A stretch of DNA of 64,000 bases from Polaribacter sp. NJDZ03. GTDB taxonomy: Bacteria; Bacteroidota; Bacteroidia; Flavobacteriales; Flavobacteriaceae. Positions 1-8,978 of the stretch are shown piece by piece. Below the pieces are notes generated by a model. It worked only from the letters and a program-made list of their open reading frames with translations. It was not told the origin of the DNA and searched no databases. Where the stretch lies: positions 1,119,501 through 1,183,500 of the forward strand of contig NZ_CP079195.1 of assembly GCF_019263805.1 (NCBI RefSeq), given 5' to 3'. The first letter of the stretch is position 1, and each line of letters begins with the position of its first letter. The position numbers and the translations under genes are program-made.

Positions 1-53
1 GTAGACACTCAAACAAAAAGGAAAACGATTAATACTAAGAAATACATAAAACC

Positions 54-88
54 AAAAATTCCTACCATAAACATGATAGGAATTTTTA
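54..88. terminator. Terminator-like hairpin downstream of rny
   Basis: Arms AAAAATTCCTA and TAGGAATTTTT flank a short loop. The hairpin is A/T-flanked on both sides, so it could act in either direction. It sits about 55 bases beyond the rny stop codon on the minus strand and probably ends that unit. Confidence 0.6.
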
Positions 89-143
89 AAATATTTGAAT
101 ACACAACAGTATCCCTTCCTTTGGGGAAGGTTAAAACAGCCTT

Positions 144-1712
144 TTACTTAGCCACATTCACCGCTCTTGTTTCTCTAATAACCGTTACTTTTACCTGACC
201 TGGATATGTCATATCATTTTGTATTTTCTGAGAAATACTAAAAGATAATTCAGCAGCTTTGGTGTCATTTACCTTACCACTTTCTACCATTACACGTAAT
301 TCACGTCCTGCCTGAATAGCATACGCTTTTTGAACACCTGGAAAACCAAATGCAATATTTTCTAAATCTTTTAAACGCTGAATGTAAGAATCTAAAACCT
401 GACGTCTTGCTCCTGGTCTTGCTCCTGAAATAGCATCACAAACTTGTACGATTGGCGCTATTAAGGTTTTCATTTCAATTTCATCATGGTGAGCTCCAAT
501 TGCGTTACAAACATCTGGTTTTTCTCCATACTTTTCAGCCCATTCCATACCTAATAATGCATGCGGAAGTTCGCTTTCTGTATCTGGCACTTTACCAATA
601 TCATGTAATAAACCAGCACGTTTTGCAACCTTTGCATTTAAGCCCATTTCTGCAGCCATAATTCCACAAAGATTTGCTACTTCACGCGAGTGTTGTAATA
701 AGTTTTGTCCGTAAGAAGAACGATATTTCATTCTACCCACCGTTTTTATCAATTCTGGATGTAAACCATGAATACCTAATTCTATTACGGTTCTTTTACC
801 TACCTCAATAATTTCTTGGGTAATTTGGTTTTCTGTCTTTTTAACAACCTCTTCTATTCTTGCTGGGTGAATTCTACCATCGGTTACTAACTTATGCATT
901 GCCAATCTAGCAATCTCTCTACGCACAGGATCAAAACAAGAAAGAATAATTGCTTCCGGAGTATCATCTACAATAATTTCTACACCTGTTGCAGCTTCTA
1001 AAGCTCTAATATTACGCCCTTCTCTACCAATAATTCTACCTTTAACATCGTCTGACTCTAAGTTAAATACAGATACACAGTTTTCTACTGCTTGTTCTAC
1101 ACCTACTCTTTGTATTGTACCTAAAACTACTTTTCTAGCTTCTTGTTCTGCTGTTAATTTCGCTTCTTCAATAGAAGTTTGTACAAAAGCCATTGCCTCT
1201 GTTTTTGCTTCATCTTTTAAAGAGGTAATCAATTCTTTTTTAGCATCTTCTGCCGATAAACCAGAAATTTGCTCTAGCATATCTACATGACGCTTGTGCA
1301 TTTTTTCTAATTCAGACTCTTTATTTTCTAAAAAGTCTAACTTTTTATTAAACTCACCTTCTTTGTGTTCTAAAGATTTATTTAATCTTTTATTTTTATC
1401 TACTTCAGAGGCAACTTGAGATTCTCTATCTCTAATACGTTTCTCTACATCAGAAATCTTTTTTTCTCTAGTAAGAATTACTTTTTCATGCTCAGCCTTT
1501 AATTCAATAAACTTTTCTTTTGCTTGTAAAATCTTTTCTTTTTTTACAGAATCGGCATCTATCTTAGCTTCTTTTAAGATTGTTGCGGCCTCTTTTCGAG
1601 TGCCACTAAGTATTTTTTTTCCTTTTGCTTTTTCCATCGCTTTAGCGATCAAAAATCCACCTGCAATTCCTATCAAAACTCCCACAATAATGGGAAGTAT
1701 CATTTCCTCCAT
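144..1712 (-). CDS. rny: Ribonuclease Y (endoribonuclease)
   Basis: A 522-residue membrane-anchored endoribonuclease that starts mRNA decay at the inner face of the cytoplasmic membrane. In order it shows an N-terminal membrane segment (about residues 5-25), a long charged coiled coil (about 30-190), a KH RNA-binding domain with the GxxG-type loop IIGREGRN (about 225-285), and an HD phosphohydrolase domain with the metal motif LLHDIGK (about 365-375). This order and length are those of full-length RNase Y. The ATG start places the membrane anchor correctly. It is the last gene of a minus-strand unit with a coiled-coil gene, zapA and a 6S-type RNA upstream; the zapA/RNA/rny order is common in Flavobacteriia. 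Identification is secure. Confidence 0.97.
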   Translation of the reverse strand: MEEMILPIIVGVLIGIAGGFLIAKAMEKAKGKKILSGTRKEAATILKEAKIDADSVKKEKILQAKEKFIELKAEHEKVILTREKKISDVEKRIRDRESQVASEVDKNKRLNKSLEHKEGEFNKKLDFLENKESELEKMHKRHVDMLEQISGLSAEDAKKELITSLKDEAKTEAMAFVQTSIEEAKLTAEQEARKVVLGTIQRVGVEQAVENCVSVFNLESDDVKGRIIGREGRNIRALEAATGVEIIVDDTPEAIILSCFDPVRREIARLAMHKLVTDGRIHPARIEEVVKKTENQITQEIIEVGKRTVIELGIHGLHPELIKTVGRMKYRSSYGQNLLQHSREVANLCGIMAAEMGLNAKVAKRAGLLHDIGKVPDTESELPHALLGMEWAEKYGEKPDVCNAIGAHHDEIEMKTLIAPIVQVCDAISGARPGARRQVLDSYIQRLKDLENIAFGFPGVQKAYAIQAGRELRVMVESGKVNDTKAAELSFSISQKIQNDMTYPGQVKVTVIRETRAVNVAK

Positions 1713-1731
1713 AATTTAAATTTAATATATA

Positions 1732-1895
1732 AAAAAAGCCTACATTAGTGAGGTTTTTTAAACTCCAAATATGGTTACTTATAGGACTAACTAACTGTTC
1801 AAGGATCCATTCTAGATGGCTTGCTTTAGTAGTTAAGACTCATCCTTCATAATTGAATCGTGTTGAGTTTAATAAACAATGTACTAACGTAGGCA
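1732..1895 (-). ncRNA. ssrS: 6S-type regulatory RNA (6S-Flavo / Flavo-1 class)
   Basis: The gap between zapA and rny folds into one long interrupted rod on the minus strand. The closing stem is ACTAACGTAGGC (1883-1894) with GCCTACATTAGT (1738-1749), 12 pairs with one G-U. Inside it, GAGTTT (1865-1870) pairs with AAACTC (1760-1765). Further in, ATCCTT (1842-1847) pairs with AAGGAT (1801-1806), capped near a CCAT..ATGG hairpin. The closing stem runs into a U-tract, so it also serves as terminator. A long rod with a large central bubble is the 6S RNA architecture that binds RNA polymerase holoenzyme. A flavobacterial 6S class exists, and zapA next to ssrS is also the arrangement in E. coli. The pairings are seen; the family assignment is inferred from shape and position. 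Confidence 0.75.
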
Positions 1896-1924
1896 GTGTG
1901 TTGTTAATGTATATTTTAAAGAAC

Positions 1925-2215
1925 TTATTTTAAATGAGCATCAACTAAATTAGTCAACGCTTTTATTTTATCTACTACTTCTCTATCTGTAGAATCCTTT
2001 TCTAATGAAGCTATTTCTGCTTTTGAAGCAAATTGTAACGCACACATAGCTAAAACATCTTGTTTATCGCTTACTGCGTAATTTTCTTCATACATAGAAA
2101 TTAATTTATTAATAGCAGTTGCGGCTTTTCTCATGCCTTCTTCTTCTTTAGTGTTATTTACACTTAAAGGGTAAGTTCTACCTGCTATAACAATATTAAT
2201 TTTAAGTTTTCCCAC
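1925..2215 (-). CDS. zapA: Cell division protein ZapA
   Basis: A 96-residue cytoplasmic FtsZ-ring stabiliser. The N-terminal half carries the ZapA signature (start MGKLKINIVIAGRTYPL, then a helix with EEEGMRKAATAINKLI), followed by a C-terminal helical dimerisation region. The length is typical of the family. It lies 13 bases downstream of the coiled-coil gene and just upstream of the 6S-type RNA, so all three are probably cotranscribed from the promoter near 2560. The ATG start has no competing upstream start. Confidence 0.93.
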   Translation of the reverse strand: MGKLKINIVIAGRTYPLSVNNTKEEEGMRKAATAINKLISMYEENYAVSDKQDVLAMCALQFASKAEIASLEKDSTDREVVDKIKALTNLVDAHLK

Positions 2216-2228
2216 AATTTAATGAACT

Positions 2229-2519
2229 TTATTTATGTAACTGTATGATACACTTATCGATTTCTCGAATTAAAGTATTTATTTTGAGTTTTGTATCTCT
2301 TGTATTTGTACTACTGCCGTCTATAGTTTTTGCAATCTTAAGCAAATCATACTCTTTTTTCTGAACTGCTAATAATTGCTCTCTTTCTTTTAATTGATGT
2401 TGTAATTTACTTGTATTCTGAAGCAAAATCTCATTTTCATTCTTCAAAAATTCATAATTTGATAATAAGCTTTCTAACTTATCTTCCAGTAAATGAATTG
2501 CTTCAATTGTATTACCCAT
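2229..2519 (-). CDS. Small coiled-coil protein upstream of zapA
   Basis: A 96-residue, almost wholly helical protein. Heptad-like spacing of leucines runs through residues 8-65 (IHLLEDKLESLL, then ENEILLQNTSKLQHQLKEREQLL), followed by a basic C-terminal helix. There is no signal peptide or membrane segment, so it is presumably cytoplasmic. It is the first gene of the unit with zapA. Its position and coiled-coil nature suggest a division accessory comparable in role to ZapB, but I see no sequence signature that proves homology. It is frequently found next to zapA in Flavobacteriia (recollection, not searched). A real gene of uncertain function. Confidence 0.8.
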   Translation of the reverse strand: MGNTIEAIHLLEDKLESLLSNYEFLKNENEILLQNTSKLQHQLKEREQLLAVQKKEYDLLKIAKTIDGSSTNTRDTKLKINTLIREIDKCIIQLHK

Positions 2520-2547
2520 CTATATTTTAAGAATAAAACTATAACTA

Positions 2548-2578
2548 CAAAGTTAACATTCTGTTTTAAACTTTACAA
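2548..2578 (-). promoter_or_regulatory. Bacteroidota-type promoter for the coiled coil-zapA-6S-rny unit
   Basis: On the minus strand, TTG (2578-2576) is followed after 20 bases by TAACTTTG (2555-2548). This fits the flavobacterial consensus TTG-N17-23-TAnnTTTG. Initiation would fall near 2541, giving a leader of about 20 bases. Confidence 0.65.
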
Positions 2579-3072
2579 CATTTTGTCACTTATTTTCTAT
2601 AGCAACTATTAAATTCATAAAATACTTCAGTTAACATTATGGAATTCAATTTGTTTAGACCTAAAATATTATGTGTAAGTTCAATTTATAAAATGATATT
2701 CTTACTAAAAATCATTATTGTCTGATATAATACTTTATAACCACTTCTCTTTTACATCCAATAACCAAGTATTCACTTTAACTACCTAACAAACAGCTAC
2801 AGCTTATTATAAAATTAGTCTACTTTATATCTTCAAAAAAGCAAGAGCATCATTTAAAAATTACGTAAAACCTATTATTAATAAAGGGATTGTGAAATGA
2901 AATACTTTTAATTAAACATTTTTTTTAATACAAAAACTGCTAAAACCTTTAATTAAGAGCGTCTTATTTCTTAGGCCTTTTAGTACAGCGCTATTAATCA
3001 TTAAGTTAGCTTCAATAACTTGTTTTATTAAAAAACTAAAGATGAATTCTTTAACCCAAAAATGATTTTCAC
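2579..3072. other. AT-rich divergent intergenic region, no gene seen
   Basis: About 490 bases separate the divergent coiled-coil and M23 genes. I found no open frame with plausible protein character, no repeat and no RNA fold. The short minus-strand frame at 2912-3106 has no family signature and overlaps the M23 promoter. Confidence 0.5.
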
Positions 3073-3080
3073 TATTTTTG
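3073..3080 (+). promoter_or_regulatory. -7 element of the M23 peptidase gene
   Basis: TATTTTTG matches TAnnTTTG. Initiation would fall near 3087, which lies after the first in-frame ATG (3062) but before the in-frame TTG at 3098. This is why the TTG is preferred as the start of the next gene. No clear -33 element is visible. Confidence 0.5.
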
Positions 3081-3097
3081 TAGAAAATATTTTCATT

Positions 3098-4801
3098 TTG
3101 AGACAAACCCTATTCTTATTCACCTTATTAGCTGCTTTTTTTGGTCATTCACAAGAAAAGTACCCAAAAGACTATTTTAGAAACCCTTTAGGTATCCCTA
3201 CTATTTTAGCAGGTACTTTTGGTGAATTAAGAAGCAATCACTTTCATTCTGGAGTAGATATAAAAACACAAGGTAGAGAGGGACTAAAAATATATGCAGC
3301 AGCAGATGGTTATATTTCTAGAATAAAAGTTGCTCAATTTGGTTTTGGTAAAGCTATTTATATTACCCACCCAAACGGGTTTACAACAGTATATGCACAC
3401 ATAAGTAAATATGCTGATAAAATACAAGAGTATGTAAAAGCGATACAATACAAAAAAGAAAATTATGAAACTGGAAACTTGTTTTTTAAACCCAATCAAT
3501 TTCCTATAAAAAAAGGAGAAGTTATTGCTTTTTCTGGCGATACAGGTAGTTCTGGTGGACCTCATCTACACTACGAAATAAGAGATACTGCCACAGAACA
3601 CATCATCAATCCGTTGTTTTTTGGGTTGAATCCTATTGATACAAACCCACCTCTTTTTCAGGATTTAAAAATTTATCCATTAAACAGCAATGCTAGAATT
3701 AATAATAAAAATAAAAGCACTGTTATTTCTTTAAATAGTATAGAAAAAGGACAATATAAAGTCGGTAAAATCACTGCTTCTGGCGCCATTGGTTTTGGTG
3801 TAAATGTGTTTGATAGACTGGACAAAGCAACCAATAAAAATGGAATATTCAGTTTAGAAATGCTTGTAAACGGAAAACGTTTTTATTATCATGATGTAGA
3901 AACATTTTCTTTTCCAGAAAGTAAATTCATCAATCTACTTATAGATTATCCGCATTATATAAAATATAAAAAGAAGTATCAAAAAACCTATAAGGATGAT
4001 GTAAATAAACTTTCTATTTATAAAGACTTAGTTAATAACGGTAAGTTAGATATTTTAAACGGACTAAATTACAACATAGAAATTATTGCAAAAGACTATA
4101 AAGGCAATGCAAGCTATTTAAAAATACCAATTGCCGGTACAGAAAATAATACAATCTTTATGCAACCAGCAGATACTACTGCCTATAAAATAGTTGCTAA
4201 AAACTTTTATAAATTTACAGAAGATAATGTAACTGTTGCTTTTCCTAAGAACACATTTTACGAAGACCTATATTTAGATTTTAAAGTTGATAAAGGCGTT
4301 GCTAAAATTCATAGACCTACCATTCCTTTAGCTAAAAATTTTACGTTAACTTTTAATGTTTCTAAATATTCTGAAGCAGAAAAAAAACAACTTTACATAG
4401 CAAATGTAAAAAACGCTAAATACCCAAGGTTTCAATATACCAGAAAAAAAGACAGTACATTTTATACCACAACAAAAACTTTGGGCAATTATGCTTTAAT
4501 GTCTGATACTCATAAACCAAAAGTAAACGTATTATACTTTAAAGACAACCAATGGATTTCTAAAAGAAAAACCATAAAAGTTAAAATTTCTGATATCGGT
4601 TCTGGAATTAAAAATTACAGAGCAACGCTTAATGATGAATGGATTTTAATGGAATACAATCATAAAAAAAGAATATTAACCTATAACTTTAGTGATAAAA
4701 AATTGGTTGGTAGCAAACATATCTTTAAAATTGTAGTCTCAGACAATGTTGGAAATACCAATACCTTTTCTACAACGTTCTTTAAAAAACAAGTAAACTA
4801 A
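3098..4801 (+). CDS. Secreted M23-family metallopeptidase (peptidoglycan endopeptidase type)
   Basis: A predicted exported zinc peptidase of the LytM/M23 family that would cut peptidoglycan cross-links or act on envelope proteins. From the TTG start the N-terminus reads M-RQTLFLFTLLAAFFG, a signal peptide with cleavage near HSQ. The catalytic LytM domain lies in the first 170 residues. It has the metal motif HFHSGVDI (HxxxD) and the second zinc pair in GPHLHYEIRD (HxH). About 380 further residues of beta-rich sequence without a recognised motif follow. An in-frame ATG at 3062 would add 12 residues but lies upstream of the likely transcription start. A TonB receptor follows after 7 bases, so the two genes are probably one operon. 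Confidence 0.88.
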   Translation: MRQTLFLFTLLAAFFGHSQEKYPKDYFRNPLGIPTILAGTFGELRSNHFHSGVDIKTQGREGLKIYAAADGYISRIKVAQFGFGKAIYITHPNGFTTVYAHISKYADKIQEYVKAIQYKKENYETGNLFFKPNQFPIKKGEVIAFSGDTGSSGGPHLHYEIRDTATEHIINPLFFGLNPIDTNPPLFQDLKIYPLNSNARINNKNKSTVISLNSIEKGQYKVGKITASGAIGFGVNVFDRLDKATNKNGIFSLEMLVNGKRFYYHDVETFSFPESKFINLLIDYPHYIKYKKKYQKTYKDDVNKLSIYKDLVNNGKLDILNGLNYNIEIIAKDYKGNASYLKIPIAGTENNTIFMQPADTTAYKIVAKNFYKFTEDNVTVAFPKNTFYEDLYLDFKVDKGVAKIHRPTIPLAKNFTLTFNVSKYSEAEKKQLYIANVKNAKYPRFQYTRKKDSTFYTTTKTLGNYALMSDTHKPKVNVLYFKDNQWISKRKTIKVKISDIGSGIKNYRATLNDEWILMEYNHKKRILTYNFSDKKLVGSKHIFKIVVSDNVGNTNTFSTTFFKKQVN

Positions 4802-4808
4802 AAACTAC

Positions 4809-7256
4809 GTGAAAAAAATATTACTCTTTTTATGCTTTCTACCTTTCTGTGCTTTTGCTCAAAAAATGACAATTCTTAAAGGAACTGTTAATGATAAGGA
4901 CAAACAACCTATAGAAAAAGTTTCCATAAAGTACAACAACGTTGGTACCACCACAGATAAAAATGGAAACTACTCGATGAGAATTCCATATAAAGAAGAA
5001 ATTACATTAGTTTTTAGCCATTTAGCTTATAGAACTTTTACTAAAAATTATATTGGAAACAGCAGAAATGGTGTCCGTTACTCCGTTATTCTTTCTTCAA
5101 AAACAGAAGAATTAAAAGAAATTGTAATTAAAGACAACGTAAGAAATGCCCAAGGTATACAGAAGATTGATGTTGCTGTTGTTAAAAATGTAATTGGACC
5201 TAATGCGGGTGTAGAAAACGTATTAATGACTTTACCTGGTGTTAGTAATAACAACGAATTAAGTACGCAATACAATGTTAGAGGTGGTAATTTTGATGAA
5301 AACTTGGTCTATGTAAACGGAATTGAAATTTACAGACCTTTTTTAATTAGATCTGGTCAGCAAGAAGGCTTAAGTTTTATCAACTCGAATATGGTGCAGA
5401 ATATTAATTTTTCTGCTGGTGGATTTCAAGCAAAATACGGTGATAAATTATCATCTGTTTTAGATATTACCTACAAAAAACCTACAGAAACGGCTACTAC
5501 AATAGATGCAAGTCTGCTAGGTGCAAGCGTTACTTTTGAGGGAAATTTTCTAAATAAAAAACTAAGCACCATTACAGGTGTTAGATATAGAGACAATAGC
5601 TTATTTGTAAATAGTAAACAAATTGAAACTAATTTTAGACCACAATTTACAGACGTACAAACCTATTTATCTTATGAATTTTCAGAAAAATTTACATTAA
5701 ACTTTCTAGGGAATTTTTCTTTAAACGATTATAATTATCAACCGATATCTAGAAGAACACGTTTTGGTACGGTTGCAGATCCGTTAGAATTAATCGTTTT
5801 TTATTCAGGGCAAGAGCAAGATAAATATTTAACGATGTTTGGTGCTTTTTCTGCGGATTATAAGGTGAATGAAGATTTTACATTAACAGCAACCGCATCT
5901 AGATACAACACACAAGAAGAAGAACATTTTGATATTGCTGCAGCATATAATTTAGGTGAAGTTGATGCCAATATTGGATCAGAAAATTTTGGTGAAGTAG
6001 ATTTCTCTCAAGGAATTGGTTCTCAATTAAATCATGCCCGTAACGATTTAGATGCCTTAATTACCAATCTTCAAATAAAAGGAACGATCAAGAAAGATGA
6101 TATACAATGGAATTTTGGTGCTAAATATCAAAAAGAAGATATTAGAGACCGAATTAGAGAATGGGAAATGATCGATTCGTTAGGTTTTTCTATAAGACCT
6201 CCTCATCACACTTCTAACAAACAACCTTACCAACCTTTTGAAGGTGAAATAACGCCATATCAAAACATCAGAAAAGATAATAATGTTGCCATTAATAGAC
6301 TCTCTGCCTTTGTTCAATTTAACCAACGTTCTTTTTGGAACGAGCATGAAGTTTTTTACAACTTAGGACTTAGAGCTCAAGGTTGGTCTGTTACAGGAAA
6401 CGGTATCGAATCTAAAAACCAGACCATTATTAGTCCTAGAGGTCAATTTGCTATCAAACCAAATTGGGACAAAGACATGTTGTTTCGAATTTCTGGTGGA
6501 TGGTATTCTCAACCACCTTCTTACAGAGAGTTAAGAGATTTTAATGGTGATATTAATGTAGATGTAAAAGCGCAAAAATCGATTCACTTAGTTACAGGAA
6601 TGGATTATAGTTTTGATATGTGGGACAGACCATTTAAACTAACCACAGAATTGTATTACAAAGATTTATCTGATGTAAACGCTTACTCTATTGACAATGT
6701 TAGAATTCGTTATAGAGCAGACAATGTTACAAAAGCGTATGCAACCGGATTGGATGTTCGCTTAAATGGTGAATTTGTTCCTGGTAGCGAAAGCTGGGTA
6801 AGCTTAGGGTATTTAAAAACCGAAGAAAATATAGATAATAGAGGTTATATTGCAAGACCTTCTGACCAACGTATCAAATTCGGAATTCTTTTTCAAGATT
6901 ATGTTCCTAATTTACCAAACCTAAAAGCATACTTAAACTTGGTGTACAATACAGGTGTTCCGGGAGGTTCTCCTTCTTATGCAGATGTATACCAATATCA
7001 AAGTCGTTTAAGAGATTATAAACGAGCAGATTTAGGAGTTTCTTATATTTTTGTAGATGCGAATAAACAATATGAAACGGGTTGGTTGTCTAAATTTAAA
7101 GAATTATCCGCAGGTTTAGAGCTTTTTAATATGTTTGATATTCAAAACTCAATTACCAACACTTGGGTAAGAGATGTATACTCTAAAACACAATTCGGCA
7201 TACCAAATTATATGACAGCTAGAGTTTTAAACTTTAAGGTTGGCATGAAATTTTAA
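4809..7256 (+). CDS. TonB-dependent outer-membrane receptor with CarboxypepD-reg domain
   Basis: An 815-residue outer-membrane active transporter. It has a signal peptide (MKKILLFLCFLPFCAFA), an N-terminal carboxypeptidase-regulatory-like beta domain (about 22-105), a plug domain with YNVRGGNFDENLVYVNG (about 155-175), and a 22-strand-type barrel ending in the aromatic residue F. The start is GTG, 7 bases after the M23 gene. There is no SusD-like partner nearby, so it is not a typical polysaccharide locus. The substrate cannot be told from sequence. The fixed pairing with an M23 peptidase recalls similar pairs in other Flavobacteriia (recollection). Confidence 0.92.
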   Translation: MKKILLFLCFLPFCAFAQKMTILKGTVNDKDKQPIEKVSIKYNNVGTTTDKNGNYSMRIPYKEEITLVFSHLAYRTFTKNYIGNSRNGVRYSVILSSKTEELKEIVIKDNVRNAQGIQKIDVAVVKNVIGPNAGVENVLMTLPGVSNNNELSTQYNVRGGNFDENLVYVNGIEIYRPFLIRSGQQEGLSFINSNMVQNINFSAGGFQAKYGDKLSSVLDITYKKPTETATTIDASLLGASVTFEGNFLNKKLSTITGVRYRDNSLFVNSKQIETNFRPQFTDVQTYLSYEFSEKFTLNFLGNFSLNDYNYQPISRRTRFGTVADPLELIVFYSGQEQDKYLTMFGAFSADYKVNEDFTLTATASRYNTQEEEHFDIAAAYNLGEVDANIGSENFGEVDFSQGIGSQLNHARNDLDALITNLQIKGTIKKDDIQWNFGAKYQKEDIRDRIREWEMIDSLGFSIRPPHHTSNKQPYQPFEGEITPYQNIRKDNNVAINRLSAFVQFNQRSFWNEHEVFYNLGLRAQGWSVTGNGIESKNQTIISPRGQFAIKPNWDKDMLFRISGGWYSQPPSYRELRDFNGDINVDVKAQKSIHLVTGMDYSFDMWDRPFKLTTELYYKDLSDVNAYSIDNVRIRYRADNVTKAYATGLDVRLNGEFVPGSESWVSLGYLKTEENIDNRGYIARPSDQRIKFGILFQDYVPNLPNLKAYLNLVYNTGVPGGSPSYADVYQYQSRLRDYKRADLGVSYIFVDANKQYETGWLSKFKELSAGLELFNMFDIQNSITNTWVRDVYSKTQFGIPNYMTARVLNFKVGMKF

Positions 7257-7276
7257 ATCAAAAATTTTATATCTTT

Positions 7277-7324
7277 ACAAGTAACGAATCAATCTTTTTC
7301 TATGCAGATAGCTTCGTTACTTGT
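7277..7324. terminator. Hairpin between convergent TonB receptor and bcp
   Basis: A perfect 12-base inverted repeat, ACAAGTAACGAA (7277-7288) and TTCGTTACTTGT (7313-7324), has a 24-base loop. A T-run follows on the plus strand. It lies between two converging genes and probably terminates at least the plus-strand operon. Confidence 0.6.
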
Positions 7325-7337
7325 ATTGACATTTTTT

Positions 7338-7790
7338 TTAATCTAAAATCTGAGCAGCGTGTGCTTTTGTTTTCACTTTTAATATAATATCTTCAATTAC
7401 TCCTTTTTCATCTATTACGAAAGTTGTTCTGTGAATTCCATCATATTCTTTCCCCATAAACTTCTTTGGCCCCCAAACATTAAAAGCTTCAATTACAGCT
7501 TTATCTTCATCCGCTAAAAGCGGAAAAGGCAATTCGTTTTTATTGATAAAATTTTGCTGTCTTTTTTCTGAATCTGCACTTACGCCTAAAACATCATATC
7601 CTTTTGCTAAAAAAGATTGATAGTTGTCGCGTAAATCACACGCCTCATTAGTACAACCTGGTGTACTTGCTTTTGGGTAAAAGAATAATACTAGCTTTTT
7701 ACCTGCATAATCAGAAAGCTTAATGGTGTTTCCAGCATTGTCTTTTGCTTCAAACTGTGGAGCATTATCTCCTATTTTTAGTGATGTCAT
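7338..7790 (-). CDS. bcp: Thioredoxin-dependent thiol peroxidase (peroxiredoxin Q/BCP)
   Basis: A 150-residue cytoplasmic peroxiredoxin that reduces hydrogen peroxide and alkyl hydroperoxides. The active-site segment YPKASTPGCTNEAC has the peroxidatic Cys46 and a resolving Cys51, the five-residue spacing of the BCP/PrxQ subfamily. The later GIHRTTFVID segment is also typical, and the length is normal. It is transcribed away from the tandem repeat array that fills the space up to nth. Confidence 0.96.
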   Translation of the reverse strand: MTSLKIGDNAPQFEAKDNAGNTIKLSDYAGKKLVLFFYPKASTPGCTNEACDLRDNYQSFLAKGYDVLGVSADSEKRQQNFINKNELPFPLLADEDKAVIEAFNVWGPKKFMGKEYDGIHRTTFVIDEKGVIEDIILKVKTKAHAAQILD

Positions 7791-7922
7791 TTTTAATTAT
7801 TTTTATTACAAAGATACAAAGTAACAAAGTTTTCTTCAAGTTTAAAGTCGATAGCTTAATAAAAAGTAAATCTGTATTTATGCTTTCATTCTAATCAACT
7901 ATAAATCAATAAAAATTTCTAA

Positions 7923-8886
7923 TGTCACACTGAGATTGAAGAAGTGCTTTTAAAATAGTCTTCGACAAGCTCAAACTGATATATAATAGATAAATGTTTA
8001 TTTAGTATAATTAACAAAAAAGTGAGTTTAAATCTAAAATATGATCAAATTAGCACCAAACACAATTAAAACTCCAAATGTCACACTGAGCTTGTCGAAG
8101 TGCATCCAAAATAGTCTTCGACAAGCTCCGACTGACATATAATAGATACATTGTTATTTAGTATCATTAATAAAAAAAGTGAGTTTAAATCTAAAATATG
8201 ATCAAACTAGCACTGCTCCCAATTAAAACTCTAAATGTCACACTGAACTTGTCGAGGTGCATCCAAAACAGTCTTCGACAAGCTCAGACTGACATATTAT
8301 AGATACATTGTTCTTGCGAAAGATTAACAAAAAATTGAATTAAAAACTAAAACAGTATCAAGTTAAGAATGGTCCCAATTAAAACTCTAAATGTCACACT
8401 GAGCTTGTCGAAGTGCATTCAAAACAGTCATCGACAAGCTCAGACTGACATATTATAGATACATTGTTCTTTAGTATCATTAATAAAAAAAGTGAGTTTA
8501 AATCTAAAATATGATCAAACTAGCACCAAACACAATAAAAATCTCTAACGTCACACTGAGCTTGTCGAAGTGCATTAAAAATAGTCTTCGACAAGCTCAA
8601 ACTGACATATTATAAATACATTGTTATTTAGCATAATTAACAAAAAAAGTGAGTTTAAATCTAAAATATGATCAAACTAGCACCAAACACAATAAAAATC
8701 TCTAATGTCACACTGAGCTTGTCGAAGTGCATCCAAAAGAGTCTTCGACAAGCTCTGACTGACATATTATAGATACATTGTTATTTAGTATAATTAACAA
8801 AAAAAGTGAATTTAAATCTAAAATATTATCAAATTAGCACCAAACACAATAAAAATCTTTAATGTCACACTGAGCTTGTCGAAGTG
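7923..8886. repeat. Tandem array of 156/157-bp units, each carrying a long palindrome
   Basis: The motif TGTCACACTGAG (with variants) recurs at 7923, 8079, 8236, 8392, 8549, 8706 and 8863, spaced 156, 157, 156, 157, 157 and 157 bases. That makes six full units and a 24-base partial seventh. Each full unit starts with a hairpin whose arms read CTGAGCTTGTCGAAG and CTTCGACAAGCTCAG, followed by about 95 bases of conserved AT-rich spacer. The first unit has a damaged left arm (GAGATTGAAGAAG). The array fills most of the space between divergent bcp and nth. The palindrome belongs to a dispersed repeat type common in Bacteroidota; tandem amplification of the whole unit is the unusual part. Confidence 0.93.
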
Positions 8887-8978
8887 TTTTTCAATCTAAA
8901 AGTTAATTCATAAAAACAAATAAAGTTTCAACTAGAACTTTGTAAATTTACAACTTGTAAACTTTGCAACTCAAAAAA

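Noticed and set aside
2912..3106. 64-codon minus-strand frame upstream of the M23 gene
   Set aside because: No family signature, overlaps the promoter and start of the M23 peptidase gene, composition like random AT-rich DNA.
3062..7256. M23 peptidase plus TonB receptor as a polysaccharide utilisation locus
   Set aside because: No SusD-like protein, glycoside hydrolase or sulfatase in the neighbourhood.
7923..8886. Regular repeats that might be a CRISPR array
   Set aside because: Units are 156-157 bases, the spacers between palindromes are themselves conserved, and no cas genes are near. This is a tandem duplication, not CRISPR.
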